Shown piece by piece: positions 33,870-44,133 of a stretch of 64,000 nt of DNA; within the stretch, counting starts at the first letter, position 1; each line of letters opens with the position of its first letter. The stretch is from contig JAFXBF010000006.1 in the NCBI GenBank assembly GCA_017516745.1, forward strand, positions 1-64,000, written 5' to 3'. The notes under the pieces are model-generated. The model saw nothing but the letters and a program-made list of their open reading frames with translations. It made no database searches and was not told the DNA's origin. The translations under genes and the position numbers were made by a program. This DNA is from Clostridia bacterium (GTDB lineage Bacteria; Bacillota; Clostridia; Oscillospirales; Acutalibacteraceae).

Positions 33870-34193
33870 TTACTGTATTGCTTCAAGCTGTACCTTAAGT
33901 TCAGCAAGGTCACCCGAAATAATCTCCCAGACAAGAACAAGATTTACGCCTTCGTAATCGTGAACTATTCTGTTGCGTAAACCTCGCATCTGATTCCACG
34001 GAACTGATTTGTTTCCTGATATAAAATCGGCATCCAGTTTATTGACCAGTTCTCCAAGCTGGCTCAAATTAAAAACACACGCTTCAACAAGCAAGGAATT
34101 TTCCTCAAAATCGGAATAACCGATACCGTCGCAGTAAGAAGATATCTTATCAATATAACCTATCATTTTTGAAATTATTTTCTTATTCTTCAT
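33870..34193 (-). CDS. hepT: HepT-like HEPN-domain toxin (DUF86)
   Basis: A 107-residue HEPN-fold protein. The active-site motif R-x4-H-x-Y is seen in RNRIVHDYEG, in the conserved setting WNQMRGLRNRIVHDY. In known HEPN/MNT pairs this protein is the RNase-type toxin, silenced by AMPylation of the Tyr by its partner. ATG 34193 follows AGGTG; a start ten residues earlier is possible. It overlaps the nucleotidyltransferase gene by 11 bases, the normal arrangement. Confidence 0.9.
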   Translation of the reverse strand: MKNKKIISKMIGYIDKISSYCDGIGYSDFEENSLLVEACVFNLSQLGELVNKLDADFISGNKSVPWNQMRGLRNRIVHDYEGVNLVLVWEIISGDLAELKVQLEAIQ

Positions 34194-34482
34194 ATATAAC
34201 AACACCTGTTTTTTCAATTTCACGCTCTACAAGCGAACCGCTTTTTATGTGAGACACATCGAACAAATCGACCTCCATATTTACGGCTTGTTTGACATCT
34301 TCCAGAAGGCCTATGAAGCGAAGACCTTTGAGATTACTGTCAACAAGAATATCCAGATCACTTGAATTGGTGTTTGTTCCTTTGGCAACCGAGCCGAAAA
34401 GAACGGCACGGCTGACACCGTGTTGTCTGAATACAGGCGAAAGCACCTGAGCAACACTTCTGATATTTACTGCATTTTCCAT
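34183..34482 (-). CDS. mntA: MNT-type nucleotidyltransferase antitoxin
   Basis: A 99-residue minimal nucleotidyltransferase. The active-site motif [19 protein letters not shown] carries the G-S and D-x-D residues, and a third acidic residue is in VDLFDV. In characterised MntA-HepT systems it adds AMP units to the toxin Tyr. ATG 34482 follows GGGAGGCG; the 14-residue longer reading has no ribosome site. It is upstream of and overlaps hepT. Confidence 0.88.
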   Translation of the reverse strand: MENAVNIRSVAQVLSPVFRQHGVSRAVLFGSVAKGTNTNSSDLDILVDSNLKGLRFIGLLEDVKQAVNMEVDLFDVSHIKSGSLVEREIEKTGVVIYEE

Positions 34483-34622
34483 TCTTATCGCCTCCCGATT
34501 ACTTTTTTCAATTAAATTATACACAAAAATTTCAGTTAAGTCAAATTAAAGTATTTTCAAAGCACAAAATATATGATATAAACTATATTAAGATTATCTT
34601 TAACATAATCGGAGAAAACCTT

Positions 34623-36890
34623 ATGAAAAACAAATTCACCGTCGAAGGTATGATGTGTGCTGCCTGTTCTGCCGCAGTTGAAAGGGCTGTCGGTAAAATC
34701 GAGGGCGTTGAAAGCGCACAGGTCAACCTTCTTGCCAAGCTCCTTACAGTTGAATACGACGAAGGCTCGGTTACACCCGAGAGCATCTGCGCCGCAGTAA
34801 AAAAGGCAGGCTTTTCCGCCGTTTTGCAGGAAGAGCCCAAGCCCGTTGAGATAAAAAGCGATGAAAACAAAAATCCGCCGAGCTTACCCAAGCCCGAAGA
34901 AAAATTCACGCCCGTTAAGACAAGGCTAGCCGTTTCTGTGCCGCTGCTCGTTATATTAATGTATATAACAATGGGGCACATGGTCGGACTGCCCCTGCCC
35001 GATTTCCTTCACGGTGTCAACAACGGCGTTCAGTTTGCGTTTTTGCAGTTTCTGCTCACCCTGCCCGTTGTGTATGTAAACCGCAAGTTTTTCTTCAACG
35101 GCTTCAGGTCGCTTCTGCACAAAGCGCCGAATATGGACACGCTTGTTGCAGTCGGCTCGGGTGCGGCACTCATATACGGCATAGCATCAATCTTTATGAT
35201 TGGCTACGGTCTGGGAAACGCAAGACCCGACATAGCCGAAAAATATACTTCAAACCTCTATTTTGAATCCGCCTCAATGATACTCACCCTTGTTACCGTG
35301 GGCAAATTCCTTGAGGAGAGGTCAAAAAGCAAAACGAATTCAGCCGTTGCAAAGCTGATTGATTTATCGCCGAAAACAGCAACGGTTATAAGAAACGGTA
35401 AGGAAACAACGGTAAACGCCGAGGAAATTGTTGTTGGCGATGTAATTATAATCCGTCCGGGCGAAAAAATACCTGTTGACGGAATTATCACCGAGGGCGC
35501 ATCAAGCGTTGACCAGTCCGCACTTACGGGCGAAAGTATGCCCGTTGAAAAGACTGTGGGCGACAGCGTTATGTCCGCCTCAATCAACCTTGAAGGCTCA
35601 TTTACAATGAAGGCTTCAAAGGTCGGCAAAGAAACAACGCTTGCACAGATAATAAAACTCGTTGAAGAAGCAGGCGCAACAAAAGCACCTGTTGCAAGGC
35701 TTGCAGACAAGATTGCAGGCATTTTTGTGCCCGTGGTTATGAGCATTTCGTTTGTTACTTTTATTGCGTGGCTGGCAGCAGGTCAGACAGTTGAATTTGC
35801 GCTTTCCTGCGCAATATGCGTGCTTGTTATCTCCTGCCCGTGTGCACTCGGGCTTGCAACACCCGTTGCAATTACAGTTTCCGCAGGCAGATGCGCATCC
35901 AACGGAATACTGATAAAATCCGCCGAAGCACTTGAAGCAATCTGCAAGGCAGACACGGTAATTCTGGACAAAACAGGCACGGTGACAACAGGCAGACCTG
36001 CCGTTACGGATATCATCACCCTTGACATGGATAAAAACGAATTATTACAGCTTGCCGCATCACTTGAAAACAAGAGCGAGCACCTGCTTGCAAAGGCGAT
36101 TTGCGAAAGCTATAAGGGCGAGCTCGTAAAGGTAAACAGCTTTACCTATATTCCGGGCAAGGGTGTTTCGGCAATAATTAACGGTAAAAAAGCTCTCGGC
36201 GGAAATGCTTCGCTTATGTCGGAAAACGGCGTTGATATTTCGGCTTTCAAAGAGCAGACGGCTGTACTTTCCGCACAGGGCAAAACCGTAATGTATTTTG
36301 CGCAGGATAACAACGCAATCGGTATAATTGCCGTTGCGGATGAAATCAAGCCCTCAAGCGTTGAGGCTGTAAGAACGTTGATACAAAGCGGAAAAGAGGT
36401 TATCCTCCTTACGGGTGACAACCGCAACACCGCAGAAGTTATAGGCAGACAGCTCGGCGTTACAAAAGTTGTTGCAGAGGTTCTGCCTGCACAAAAGGCT
36501 GAACAGGTTGAAGCCGAGCAGAAAAAGGGTAAAAAAGTAATTATGGTTGGCGACGGAATTAACGATTCCCCTGCCCTTGCAAAAGCCGACATCGGCATTG
36601 CCATAGGCGGCGGTACGGACATTGCAATAGACTCCGCCGACGTTGTGCTTATGAAGAACGATTTGACCGATGTTGTAAAGGCAATCACCTTTTCACGCAA
36701 AACTCTGCGCAATATAAAGCAAAACCTTTTCTGGGCGTTTTTCTACAACGTTATAGGCATCCCCGTTGCGGCAGGCGTGCTGTTTTTGCCGTTTGGCATA
36801 ACCCTCTCGCCGATGATAGGTGCAGCCGCAATGAGCCTGAGCTCACTTTTCGTCGTTACAAACGCATTAAGGTTATATAAGATGAAATAA
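34623..36890 (+). CDS. copA: Copper-exporting P1B-type ATPase
   Basis: A 755-residue heavy-metal ATPase that exports Cu(I). One N-terminal metal-binding domain has GMMCAAC (Cys12, Cys15). The membrane CPC motif is at 405-407, the phosphorylated Asp is 449 in DKTGTVT, and [10 protein letters not shown] is the hinge. The usual His-Pro pair of the ATP-binding domain (SEHPL) reads SEHLL here (His487-Leu488), which is unusual. The actuator motif TGES is present. No CsoR operator or copZ gene was recognised nearby. Confidence 0.93.
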   Translation: MKNKFTVEGMMCAACSAAVERAVGKIEGVESAQVNLLAKLLTVEYDEGSVTPESICAAVKKAGFSAVLQEEPKPVEIKSDENKNPPSLPKPEEKFTPVKTRLAVSVPLLVILMYITMGHMVGLPLPDFLHGVNNGVQFAFLQFLLTLPVVYVNRKFFFNGFRSLLHKAPNMDTLVAVGSGAALIYGIASIFMIGYGLGNARPDIAEKYTSNLYFESASMILTLVTVGKFLEERSKSKTNSAVAKLIDLSPKTATVIRNGKETTVNAEEIVVGDVIIIRPGEKIPVDGIITEGASSVDQSALTGESMPVEKTVGDSVMSASINLEGSFTMKASKVGKETTLAQIIKLVEEAGATKAPVARLADKIAGIFVPVVMSISFVTFIAWLAAGQTVEFALSCAICVLVISCPCALGLATPVAITVSAGRCASNGILIKSAEALEAICKADTVILDKTGTVTTGRPAVTDIITLDMDKNELLQLAASLENKSEHLLAKAICESYKGELVKVNSFTYIPGKGVSAIINGKKALGGNASLMSENGVDISAFKEQTAVLSAQGKTVMYFAQDNNAIGIIAVADEIKPSSVEAVRTLIQSGKEVILLTGDNRNTAEVIGRQLGVTKVVAEVLPAQKAEQVEAEQKKGKKVIMVGDGINDSPALAKADIGIAIGGGTDIAIDSADVVLMKNDLTDVVKAITFSRKTLRNIKQNLFWAFFYNVIGIPVAAGVLFLPFGITLSPMIGAAAMSLSSLFVVTNALRLYKMK

Positions 36891-36897
36891 TCTACTG

Positions 36898-36936
36898 ACA
36901 CCGTTGATTTCAAAATTCAGCGGTGTTTTTGTTTTG
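36898..36936 (+). terminator. Intrinsic terminator after copA
   Basis: ACACCGTTGA (36898-36907) pairs with TCAGCGGTGT (36917-36926), followed by TTTTTGTTTT. Confidence 0.85.
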
Positions 36937-37018
36937 ACGGAATAATTTAGCAAATACTCTTGTTATTGTAATTAATATTTGTTATACTTATTGTAATTGT
37001 AAAATGGGGAGGAATGTT

Positions 37019-38344
37019 ATGCCCTCAAACGATACATTGGCTTTTTTGCCGGCAGCTGTAATTGTATTGCTTTCAGTTTTAATTGTTTTGCTTTCGGTTG
37101 CAACAGCTATGATTTATTCGTTAATTAAGAAAAGCAAAGCAAAAAACGATGACAGCGAAAAAATAGGCAGACTTATGGCGGATGAATTTGAAAGAAACCG
37201 CCGTGAGATGTCGGCAGGACAAAACGATATGCGTGCGCAGACGGCGCAGAGTCTCGGCGAAATGGCAAAAAAGCTTGACGAAATGACAAGGTCAAACTTT
37301 GAAAACCAGTCAAAGCTGACACAGACACTTAACGAGTCATTAAGCTCAATCCGACAGAATAACGTTGAACAGAACGAAAGGCTGACACGGGGCGTTTCCG
37401 AGGCGATAGGCAGAATGCAGGAAAGCAACGAAAAGAAGCTTGACCAGATGAGGGAAACCGTTGACGAAAAGCTCAACGCAACCCTTGCGGCAAGGCTTGA
37501 CAGCTCGTTCAAAACCGTTTCCGACCAGCTTGAAAACGTAAACAAATCGCTCGGCGAAATGAAGGAGCTTTCAAACGGCGTTACCGCAAACGTTTCAACG
37601 CTGAACAAGGTGCTCACAAATGTTAAAGCAAGGGGCACGTGGGCGGAGGTTTATCTTGAAAACATACTTGACCAGACGATACCCGGTATGTATGTCAAAA
37701 ACTTCTCACCGGTTGAGGACAGCCGTGCGGTTGTCGAATTTGCGGTAAAGATTCCTTCGGGAGATTCTTCGGGCACGGTAACCTACCTGCCCATAGACTC
37801 AAAGTTCCCGATGGAGGACTATGTAAGGCTTTGCGAGGCCGCAGAAAATGCCGACCCGACTGCACTTGCTGCCGCAAGAAAGGCGCTCTTTGCACGAATC
37901 AAGGACGAGGCAAAGCAGATAAGCAAGTACATAGTTGTTCCCACCACCACACCCTATGCGATAATGTACCTTGCAACGGAAGGCTTATATGCAGAGGTTG
38001 CTGCCTCACCGGACGGCTTGCCCGAACAGCTGAGGAGCCGGTACAACATTATGGTTGCAGGCCCGACAACTATTACCGCCCTGCTTTCCTCGCTTTCAAT
38101 GGGCTTCAAGGCGGTTGCAATAAACGAAAAAGCTAACGAGGTGCGCAAAATGCTTGCCGTTGCCAAAACACAGTACGACAAATTCGGCGTTCTGCTTGAC
38201 AAGGCACGCAGCAAGATTGACGATGCGGGCAAGGCACTCGATATGGCACAGGACAGAAACCGCATCATCCAGAAAAAACTCAAGGGCGTTGAAGCCGTTG
38301 ACGATATTGAAAAATTAGAAGAAAAATTTTTTGAAGGAGAATAG
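37019..38344 (+). CDS. rmuC: RmuC family DNA recombination protein
   Basis: A 441-residue protein of the RmuC family, a nuclease-fold protein reported to limit DNA inversions in Escherichia coli. One N-terminal membrane helix (about 8-35) is followed by a coiled coil (about 40-200) and the RmuC domain with LKNVKARGTWAEVYLENIL-type and LPIDSKFPMEDY stretches. ATG 37019 follows GGGGAGGA; an upstream ATG at 37004 overlaps that site. It ends three bases before the GH3 gene. Confidence 0.9.
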   Translation: MPSNDTLAFLPAAVIVLLSVLIVLLSVATAMIYSLIKKSKAKNDDSEKIGRLMADEFERNRREMSAGQNDMRAQTAQSLGEMAKKLDEMTRSNFENQSKLTQTLNESLSSIRQNNVEQNERLTRGVSEAIGRMQESNEKKLDQMRETVDEKLNATLAARLDSSFKTVSDQLENVNKSLGEMKELSNGVTANVSTLNKVLTNVKARGTWAEVYLENILDQTIPGMYVKNFSPVEDSRAVVEFAVKIPSGDSSGTVTYLPIDSKFPMEDYVRLCEAAENADPTALAAARKALFARIKDEAKQISKYIVVPTTTPYAIMYLATEGLYAEVAASPDGLPEQLRSRYNIMVAGPTTITALLSSLSMGFKAVAINEKANEVRKMLAVAKTQYDKFGVLLDKARSKIDDAGKALDMAQDRNRIIQKKLKGVEAVDDIEKLEEKFFEGE

Positions 38345-38347
38345 ATT

Positions 38348-40765
38348 ATGTCAAAGTACAGCGAACTTATTTCCAAGATGACCCTCGAAGAAAAGGCAGC
38401 CCTTTGCGACGGTGCGGATTTCTGGCACCTCAAGGGTATGGAAAAGTACGGCATCCCGTCAATTATGGTCTGCGACGGCCCTCACGGACTGCGCAAGAAG
38501 GACTACAGCAAGACGGGCGACAGCCTGAGCAACTCCGTTCCTGCAATCAGCTACCCCACAGCCGCTACAACAGCAGCTTCCTGGGACCCCGAGCTGCTCA
38601 ACAGAATGGGTGTTGCGCTTGGCAAAAAATGCCTTAAGGAAGAGGTCGGCGTGCTTCTTGGCCCCGGTATCAATATGAAGCGTTCCCCTCTTTGCGGCAG
38701 AAACTTTGAATACTTCTCCGAAGACCCGATTCTTGCCGGCGAGCTTGCAGCAGGCTTTATCAACGGCGTTCAGTCAATGGGTGTCGGCACATCACTCAAG
38801 CACTTTTGCGCAAACAGCCAGGAAACACGCAGAATGACCTGCGACAGCGTTGTTGACGAAAGAGCACTGCGTGAAATTTACCTCACCGCTTTTGAAATTG
38901 CCGTCAAGAAGGCACAGCCCTGGACGGTTATGAACTCCTACAACAAAATCAACGGCTTCCACGGCTCCGAAAACAAGCACACACAGATTGAAATTCTCCG
39001 TGACGAATGGGGCTTTGAGGGCGCAGTAGTCAGCGACTGGGGTGCATGTAACGACAGAGTTCTCGGCCTCAAGAACGGTAACGACCTTGAAATGCCCTCC
39101 TCCGCCGGTGCAGGCGCAAAGAAGATTGTTGAAGCTGTCAAGAACGGCACACTCGATGAGGCAGTAGTAACAGAAAGAGCGCTCAACGTACTCAAGCTCA
39201 TTGACAAGGCTGCCGCAGGCGCACAAAAGAATTATCCCTACAACGACCTTGACGACCAGGACTTTGCAAGAGAGATTGCCGCAAACTGTATGGTTCTTCT
39301 CAAGAACAACGGCGTTCTTCCCCTCAAAAAGGAGGGCAAGGTTGCAGTTATCGGTGAGCTTGCAAGAACACCCAGATATCAGGGCGCAGGCTCCTCACAC
39401 ATCAACCCCACAAAGCTCGACAACGCTCTTGAAGAGCTTAAAGCTGTCGGCTATGACGTTGAATTCGCACAAGGCTACGAGCTTTCAAAGAAGAAGGCAA
39501 AGAAGAACCCTGCTCTTGCCGAAGAGGCAGCACAGCTTGCCGCAAAGTGCGAAACAGTTGTTCTCTTTATCGGTCTTACAGACGAATACGAGGCAGAGGG
39601 CTACGACAGAACACATATGAATCTGCCCGAGGCACACGACAAGCTTGTCGAAGAAATCCTCAAGGTAAACAAGAACGTAATCGTTGTTATTGCAGGCGGC
39701 TCACCCGTTGAAATGCCTTGGAACGACGGCGTTGCAGCAGTTCTCAACTCCTACCTCGGCGGTCAGGCCGGCGCAGGCGCAGTTGCCGACATCATCAGCG
39801 GTAAGGTCAACCCCAGCGGTAAGCTGCCCGAAACATATCCGATGGTTTATTCGGACACACCTGCATACAATAACTTCCCCGGCAACCCTGCAACGGTTGA
39901 ATACCGTGAGAGCATCTACATCGGCTACAGATATTACGAGAAGGCCGCAAAGAATGTCCGCTATCCATTCGGCTTCGGTCTTTCCTACACAACCTTTGAA
40001 TATTCCGACTTAAAGCTCGACAAAACAGCTATGAGTGAAAATGACAAGCTCAAGATAAGCTTCACGGTCAAGAACACAGGCAATGTTGCAGGCTATGAAA
40101 TTGCACAGCTCTATGTTGCCGACAAGGAAAGCACAATCTACAGACCTGTTAAGGAGCTCAAGGGCTTCAAGAAGGTATGGCTTGAGCCGGGCGAGAGCAA
40201 GGAAGTTGAAATCGAACTTTGCAAGCGTGCATTTGCTTTCTATAACGTAAACATCAACGACTGGTGCGTTGAAAGCGGCGAATTCGACATTCTCGTCGGC
40301 GCATCAAGTGCAGATATCAAGCTCACTGCAACAATAACTGTTGAGGGCACAACCGAAAACATTCCCGACTACTCTGCAGTTGCTCCCCTTTACTACACAG
40401 GCGATGTTCAGTCCGTTCCCGAGGAGCAGTTTGTTGCAGTTCTCGGCAGAGAGCTTCCCACTGCTAACTACAACCCCGACAGAAAGCTCGGCATTCAGGA
40501 CACATTTGAAAGCTGCAGCCACACAAAGAACGGTGCCCGTATGTATAAGCTTATGTCAACCGTTGTTCCTGCAGGCTTTGCACAGGCTATTGCACTCCAG
40601 ACCCCGTTCCGTGATTTCATCAGCATGAGCGGCGGCGTATTCAGCGAAGAAATGGCAAACGGTCTTGTAAAGGCACTCAGCGGTGAAAAGGGCGGCATAC
40701 GCATTATTCTCAAGGGCATTCCCGGCGCTATCAAGGGCGTAGGTCCCCTTCTCAAGCAGATATAA
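38348..40765 (+). CDS. GH3 family beta-glucosidase
   Basis: An 805-residue glycoside hydrolase family 3 enzyme that releases beta-linked glucose or similar sugars from oligosaccharides. The (beta/alpha)8 domain contains KHFCANSQETRR and the nucleophile Asp230 in VVSDWGA. The second sandwich domain follows, then a fibronectin-III-like domain around FTVKNTGNVAGYEIAQLYV. A C-terminal 130-residue extension lies beyond the usual end. No signal peptide, so it acts inside on imported sugars. Codon use points to strong expression. The substrate range cannot be told from sequence alone. Confidence 0.93.
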   Translation: MSKYSELISKMTLEEKAALCDGADFWHLKGMEKYGIPSIMVCDGPHGLRKKDYSKTGDSLSNSVPAISYPTAATTAASWDPELLNRMGVALGKKCLKEEVGVLLGPGINMKRSPLCGRNFEYFSEDPILAGELAAGFINGVQSMGVGTSLKHFCANSQETRRMTCDSVVDERALREIYLTAFEIAVKKAQPWTVMNSYNKINGFHGSENKHTQIEILRDEWGFEGAVVSDWGACNDRVLGLKNGNDLEMPSSAGAGAKKIVEAVKNGTLDEAVVTERALNVLKLIDKAAAGAQKNYPYNDLDDQDFAREIAANCMVLLKNNGVLPLKKEGKVAVIGELARTPRYQGAGSSHINPTKLDNALEELKAVGYDVEFAQGYELSKKKAKKNPALAEEAAQLAAKCETVVLFIGLTDEYEAEGYDRTHMNLPEAHDKLVEEILKVNKNVIVVIAGGSPVEMPWNDGVAAVLNSYLGGQAGAGAVADIISGKVNPSGKLPETYPMVYSDTPAYNNFPGNPATVEYRESIYIGYRYYEKAAKNVRYPFGFGLSYTTFEYSDLKLDKTAMSENDKLKISFTVKNTGNVAGYEIAQLYVADKESTIYRPVKELKGFKKVWLEPGESKEVEIELCKRAFAFYNVNINDWCVESGEFDILVGASSADIKLTATITVEGTTENIPDYSAVAPLYYTGDVQSVPEEQFVAVLGRELPTANYNPDRKLGIQDTFESCSHTKNGARMYKLMSTVVPAGFAQAIALQTPFRDFISMSGGVFSEEMANGLVKALSGEKGGIRIILKGIPGAIKGVGPLLKQI

Positions 40766-40852
40766 AACACAACATATTGATACAAAATATTCAATTAAGC
40801 AAAATAACCCAAAAATTACCATTTTTTTAAATAATGTTCGGCGTATTATCAA

Positions 40853-40881
40853 TTGCGGATTTGCTAAAAATATTATATATT
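40853..40881 (+). promoter_or_regulatory. Possible PEP carboxykinase promoter
   Basis: TTGCGG at 40853-40858, a 17-base spacer and TATATT at 40876-40881 in an AT-rich gap. The rest of this 197-base gap shows nothing recognisable. Confidence 0.45.
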
Positions 40882-40962
40882 AGTATGTGTTAGAGAAGTA
40901 TCCGCTTTTCGGAACAACAATTTTTAAGTTTTGAAAAGCATTATTGAAAGGAGTACCAACCA

Positions 40963-42744
40963 ATGAACTACACAAACAATAAAAGCGTTCTCTCCTGGAT
41001 TGAAGAAAAAGTAGAGCTTGTAAAGCCCGACAAAATTGTCTGGATTGACGGCTCTCAGGAGCAGATCGAAGCACTCAGAGCAGAGGCTTGCTCCACAGGC
41101 GAAATGATCAAGCTCAACCAGGAGCTTCTTCCCGACTGCTACCTTCACCGCACCGCTGTAAACGACGTTGCACGTGTTGAAGGCAGAACATTCATCTGCG
41201 CTCCCACAAAGGAGATGGCAGGCCCCACAAACAACTGGATGGATCCCGACGAAGCATACAAGATGCTTTACGACATTGCAAAGGATGCCTACAAGGGCAG
41301 AACAATGTACGTTATCCCCTACTCCATGGGCCCCGTAGGCAGCCGTTTCTCCAAGATCGGTATTGAGCTTACAGACTCCATCTATGTTGTTCTCAACATG
41401 GTTATCATGACAAGAGTAGGCACAAAGGTTCTCGAGGCTCTCGGCGACAGCGAGGACTGGGTACGTGGTCTTCACTGCAAGTGTACTATCGACGAAGAAA
41501 AGAGATATATCTGCCAGTTCCCGCAGGACAACACAATCATCTCCGTTAACTCCGGTTACGGCGGAAACGTTCTCCTCGGCAAGAAGTGCTTTGCACTCCG
41601 TATTGCTTCCTACCAGGGCTGGAAGGAAGGCTGGCAGGCTGAGCACATGCTCATCCTCGGCGTTGAAAAGCCCGACGGCGAAGTCAAGTATATCTGTGCC
41701 GCATTCCCCTCTGCCTGCGGCAAGACCAACCTTGCTATGCTCATTCCGCCCAAGTCCTATCTTGAAAAGGGCTACAAGGTATGGTGCGTCGGCGACGACA
41801 TCTCCTGGATCCGCAAGGGCGACGACGGCAGACTCTATGCTATCAACCCCGAAAACGGCTTCTTCGGCGTTGCTCCCGGCACAAACGAAAAGTCCAACCC
41901 CAACGCTCTTGCAGCTACAAAGAAGGGCACAATCTTCACCAACGTTGCTCACAACCTTGACGACAACACAGTTTGGTGGGAAGGTCTTGACAAGAATCCC
42001 CCCGCAAACGCAAAAGAGTGGAAGGGCGGCGAATGGAACGGCCAAACAAGCGAAGAGAAGGGTGCACACCCCAACAGCCGTTTCACAGCTCCCGCTGTAA
42101 ACTGCCCCTGCATCAGCCCCGAGTTTGAGAACCCCGCAGGTGTTCCCATCTCCGCTATCGTATTCGGCGGCAGACGTGCTAAGCTCGCTCCCCTCGTATA
42201 TCAGTCAAGAGACTGGAACCACGGTGTATTCGTAGGCTCAATCATGGCTTCCGAAACAACAGCAGCAGCTGCCGGTGCAGTAGGTGTTGTCCGCCGTGAC
42301 CCCATGGCTATGCTTCCCTTCTGCGGTTACAATATGGGTGACTACTGGCAGCACTGGATCAACATCGGTGCAACACTCGATGCTGACAAGGCTCCTAAGA
42401 TCTTCAACGTCAACTGGTTCCGTAAGGACGACGAGGGTAACTTCATGTGGCCCGGCTTCGGTGACAACCTTCGTGTTCTTGAGTGGATTCTTGACCGTTG
42501 TGACGGCAAGGTAGATGCTGACGAGGTTGCTATCGGCTACGTTCCCAAGGCTGAGGACATCAACCTTGAAGGTATCGAGGACGAGGTTTCCATTGATACT
42601 CTCAAGGCTATGCTCGACGTTGACAAGGAGCTCTGGACAGCAGAAACAGCAGGCATCGAAGAGTTCTACGCAAAGTTTGGCGACAAGCTTCCCAAGACTC
42701 TTGCTGACGAGCTTGCAACTCTCCGTGCAAACCTTAACAAGTAA
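40963..42744 (+). CDS. pckG: Phosphoenolpyruvate carboxykinase (GTP type)
   Basis: A 593-residue cytoplasmic enzyme that interconverts oxaloacetate and phosphoenolpyruvate with GTP/GDP. Motifs are FPSACGKTNLAML (P-loop with the reactive Cys252), GDDISWIR and NPENGFFGVAPGT. The length and Cys-containing loop mark the GTP class rather than the ATP class. In fermenting gut bacteria it can run toward oxaloacetate, fixing CO2. Very regular codon choice suggests high expression. It follows AAAGGAG and has its own terminator. Confidence 0.96.
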   Translation: MNYTNNKSVLSWIEEKVELVKPDKIVWIDGSQEQIEALRAEACSTGEMIKLNQELLPDCYLHRTAVNDVARVEGRTFICAPTKEMAGPTNNWMDPDEAYKMLYDIAKDAYKGRTMYVIPYSMGPVGSRFSKIGIELTDSIYVVLNMVIMTRVGTKVLEALGDSEDWVRGLHCKCTIDEEKRYICQFPQDNTIISVNSGYGGNVLLGKKCFALRIASYQGWKEGWQAEHMLILGVEKPDGEVKYICAAFPSACGKTNLAMLIPPKSYLEKGYKVWCVGDDISWIRKGDDGRLYAINPENGFFGVAPGTNEKSNPNALAATKKGTIFTNVAHNLDDNTVWWEGLDKNPPANAKEWKGGEWNGQTSEEKGAHPNSRFTAPAVNCPCISPEFENPAGVPISAIVFGGRRAKLAPLVYQSRDWNHGVFVGSIMASETTAAAAGAVGVVRRDPMAMLPFCGYNMGDYWQHWINIGATLDADKAPKIFNVNWFRKDDEGNFMWPGFGDNLRVLEWILDRCDGKVDADEVAIGYVPKAEDINLEGIEDEVSIDTLKAMLDVDKELWTAETAGIEEFYAKFGDKLPKTLADELATLRANLNK

Positions 42745-42758
42745 GATATAAATTATTT

Positions 42759-42790
42759 AAACCGGTTGCCCGTGCGGCAGCCGGTTTTTT
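42759..42790 (+). terminator. Intrinsic terminator after pckG
   Basis: AAACCGGTTGCC (42759-42770) pairs with GGCAGCCGGTTT (42776-42787), followed by a T-run. Confidence 0.85.
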
Positions 42791-42805
42791 AAATGTAAAA
42801 GTCAA

Positions 42806-42848
42806 AATGCAAAGTGCAAAATTGTGGGAGGGCTGGCGCCCTCACCCG
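42806..42848. repeat. Dispersed repeat module A, second copy
   Basis: TGCAAAATTGTGGGAGGGCT, then a short loop and GCCCTCACCC, as at 10-43. The loop differs (GGC here, TTC there), consistent with a maintained hairpin. Confidence 0.7.
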
Positions 42849-42924
42849 AATTCAAATCAGATATTGCAATAGATTTAAAACAATGATATTATAAAATACA
42901 TAAAACAAAAGGCAGGTAAGGTTT

Positions 42925-43452
42925 ATGCAGAAATTTCTGATTGTTGTGGATATGCAGAACGATTTTATTGACGGTGCTCTCGGCACGGCTGAGGCTGTTG
43001 CAATTGTAGATAATGTCAAGGCAAAAATCGAGGGCTTTGACGGCAGGGTTATCTTTACCCGTGACACGCATTTTGCCGATTATCTGAGCACACAGGAGGG
43101 CAAAAATCTGCCCGTTGAGCACTGCATAAAAGGAACGGACGGCTGGCAGATAAGAAAAGAGCTTGATATTTTGAGAAAAACTGAAGCAATAGACAAGCCA
43201 ACCTTCGGCTCAAGGGAGCTCGGCGAGAAGCTCTGCACCGAAAACGAAAAAGAGGAAATAGAAAGCATTACGATTATCGGGCTTTGCACGGATATCTGCG
43301 TTATTTCAAACGCCCTGCTTATCAAAGCGTTTCTGCCCGAAACCAAGGTAAAGGTTGACGCCGCCTGCTGTGCAGGTGTCACGCCCGACAGCCACAAAAC
43401 GGCACTCAACGCTATGAAGATGTGCCAGATTGAAATTGAAAACGAGGAATAA
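42925..43452 (+). CDS. Isochorismatase-family cysteine hydrolase (nicotinamidase-like)
   Basis: A 175-residue hydrolase of the isochorismatase/nicotinamidase fold. The catalytic triad is visible as Asp in VDMQNDFID, Lys in DKPTFGS, and Cys in GLCTDICVISNAL. DTHF at about 52-55 may be the metal-binding stretch of nicotinamidases. The likely role is nicotinamide deamidation in NAD salvage, but other amidases share these motifs. It lies three bases before sdaAB. Confidence 0.85.
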   Translation: MQKFLIVVDMQNDFIDGALGTAEAVAIVDNVKAKIEGFDGRVIFTRDTHFADYLSTQEGKNLPVEHCIKGTDGWQIRKELDILRKTEAIDKPTFGSRELGEKLCTENEKEEIESITIIGLCTDICVISNALLIKAFLPETKVKVDAACCAGVTPDSHKTALNAMKMCQIEIENEE

Positions 43453-43455
43453 AAA

Positions 43456-44127
43456 ATGGCTTTTATAAGTGTTTTTGATGTTATAGGCCCCAATATGGTC
43501 GGGCCTTCAAGCTCACACACGGCAGGTGCGGCGTCAATTGCCCTGCTTGCAGGAAAGATGATAGGCGAAAGAATAACCAGAGTCACCTTCACGCTTTACG
43601 GCTCGTTTGCCAAGACCTACAAGGGTCACGGCACGGACAAGGCACTCGTGGGCGGCATACTCGGCTTTGAAACGGACGATGTGAGAATCAGGGATTCTTT
43701 CAACATCGCCAAGGAAAACGGCCTTGAATTTGATTTTGTCTGCAACAACTCGGACGATGAGGACATACACCCCAACACGGTGGATATGGAAATAGTCGGT
43801 GAATCGGGCAGACAGTTGACCGTAAGAGGCGAATCACTCGGCGGCGGCAAGGTTATGCTCACCCGTATCAACGGCGTAAAGGTACAGTTTACGGGCGAAT
43901 ACCACGCACTTATCGTAATTCAGCGTGACAACCCCGGCGTTGTCGCAGGCATCACTTCGGTGCTCAGCAGTTGGGATGTAAACATAGCCTACCTTCGTGT
44001 TTTCCGTGAGGAAAAGGGCGGACTTGCCTACACAATAGTTGAGTCCGACGAGGAAATCAGCGAAAAGGCCGTAGAGGTAATCAAGAAGAATCCTGCAATT
44101 CAGGATATTATGCTTGTGCAGAGGTAA
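43456..44127 (+). CDS. sdaAB: L-serine dehydratase, beta subunit
   Basis: A 223-residue subunit of the iron-sulfur L-serine ammonia-lyase, which converts serine to pyruvate and ammonia. GPSSSHTAGAASIALLAG near 16-33 is the conserved start of the beta domain. An ACT domain at the C-terminus (VIQRDNPGVVAGITSVLSSW onward) suggests amino-acid binding. It is followed by the alpha subunit after six bases. Confidence 0.95.
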   Translation: MAFISVFDVIGPNMVGPSSSHTAGAASIALLAGKMIGERITRVTFTLYGSFAKTYKGHGTDKALVGGILGFETDDVRIRDSFNIAKENGLEFDFVCNNSDDEDIHPNTVDMEIVGESGRQLTVRGESLGGGKVMLTRINGVKVQFTGEYHALIVIQRDNPGVVAGITSVLSSWDVNIAYLRVFREEKGGLAYTIVESDEEISEKAVEVIKKNPAIQDIMLVQR

Positions 44128-44133
44128 ATAAAA

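Noticed and set aside
40924-42069. Minus-strand frame of 381 codons opposite PEP carboxykinase
   Set aside because: It is produced by the strong codon bias of the real gene; composition (Cys, Val, Ala rich) is typical of a shadow frame.
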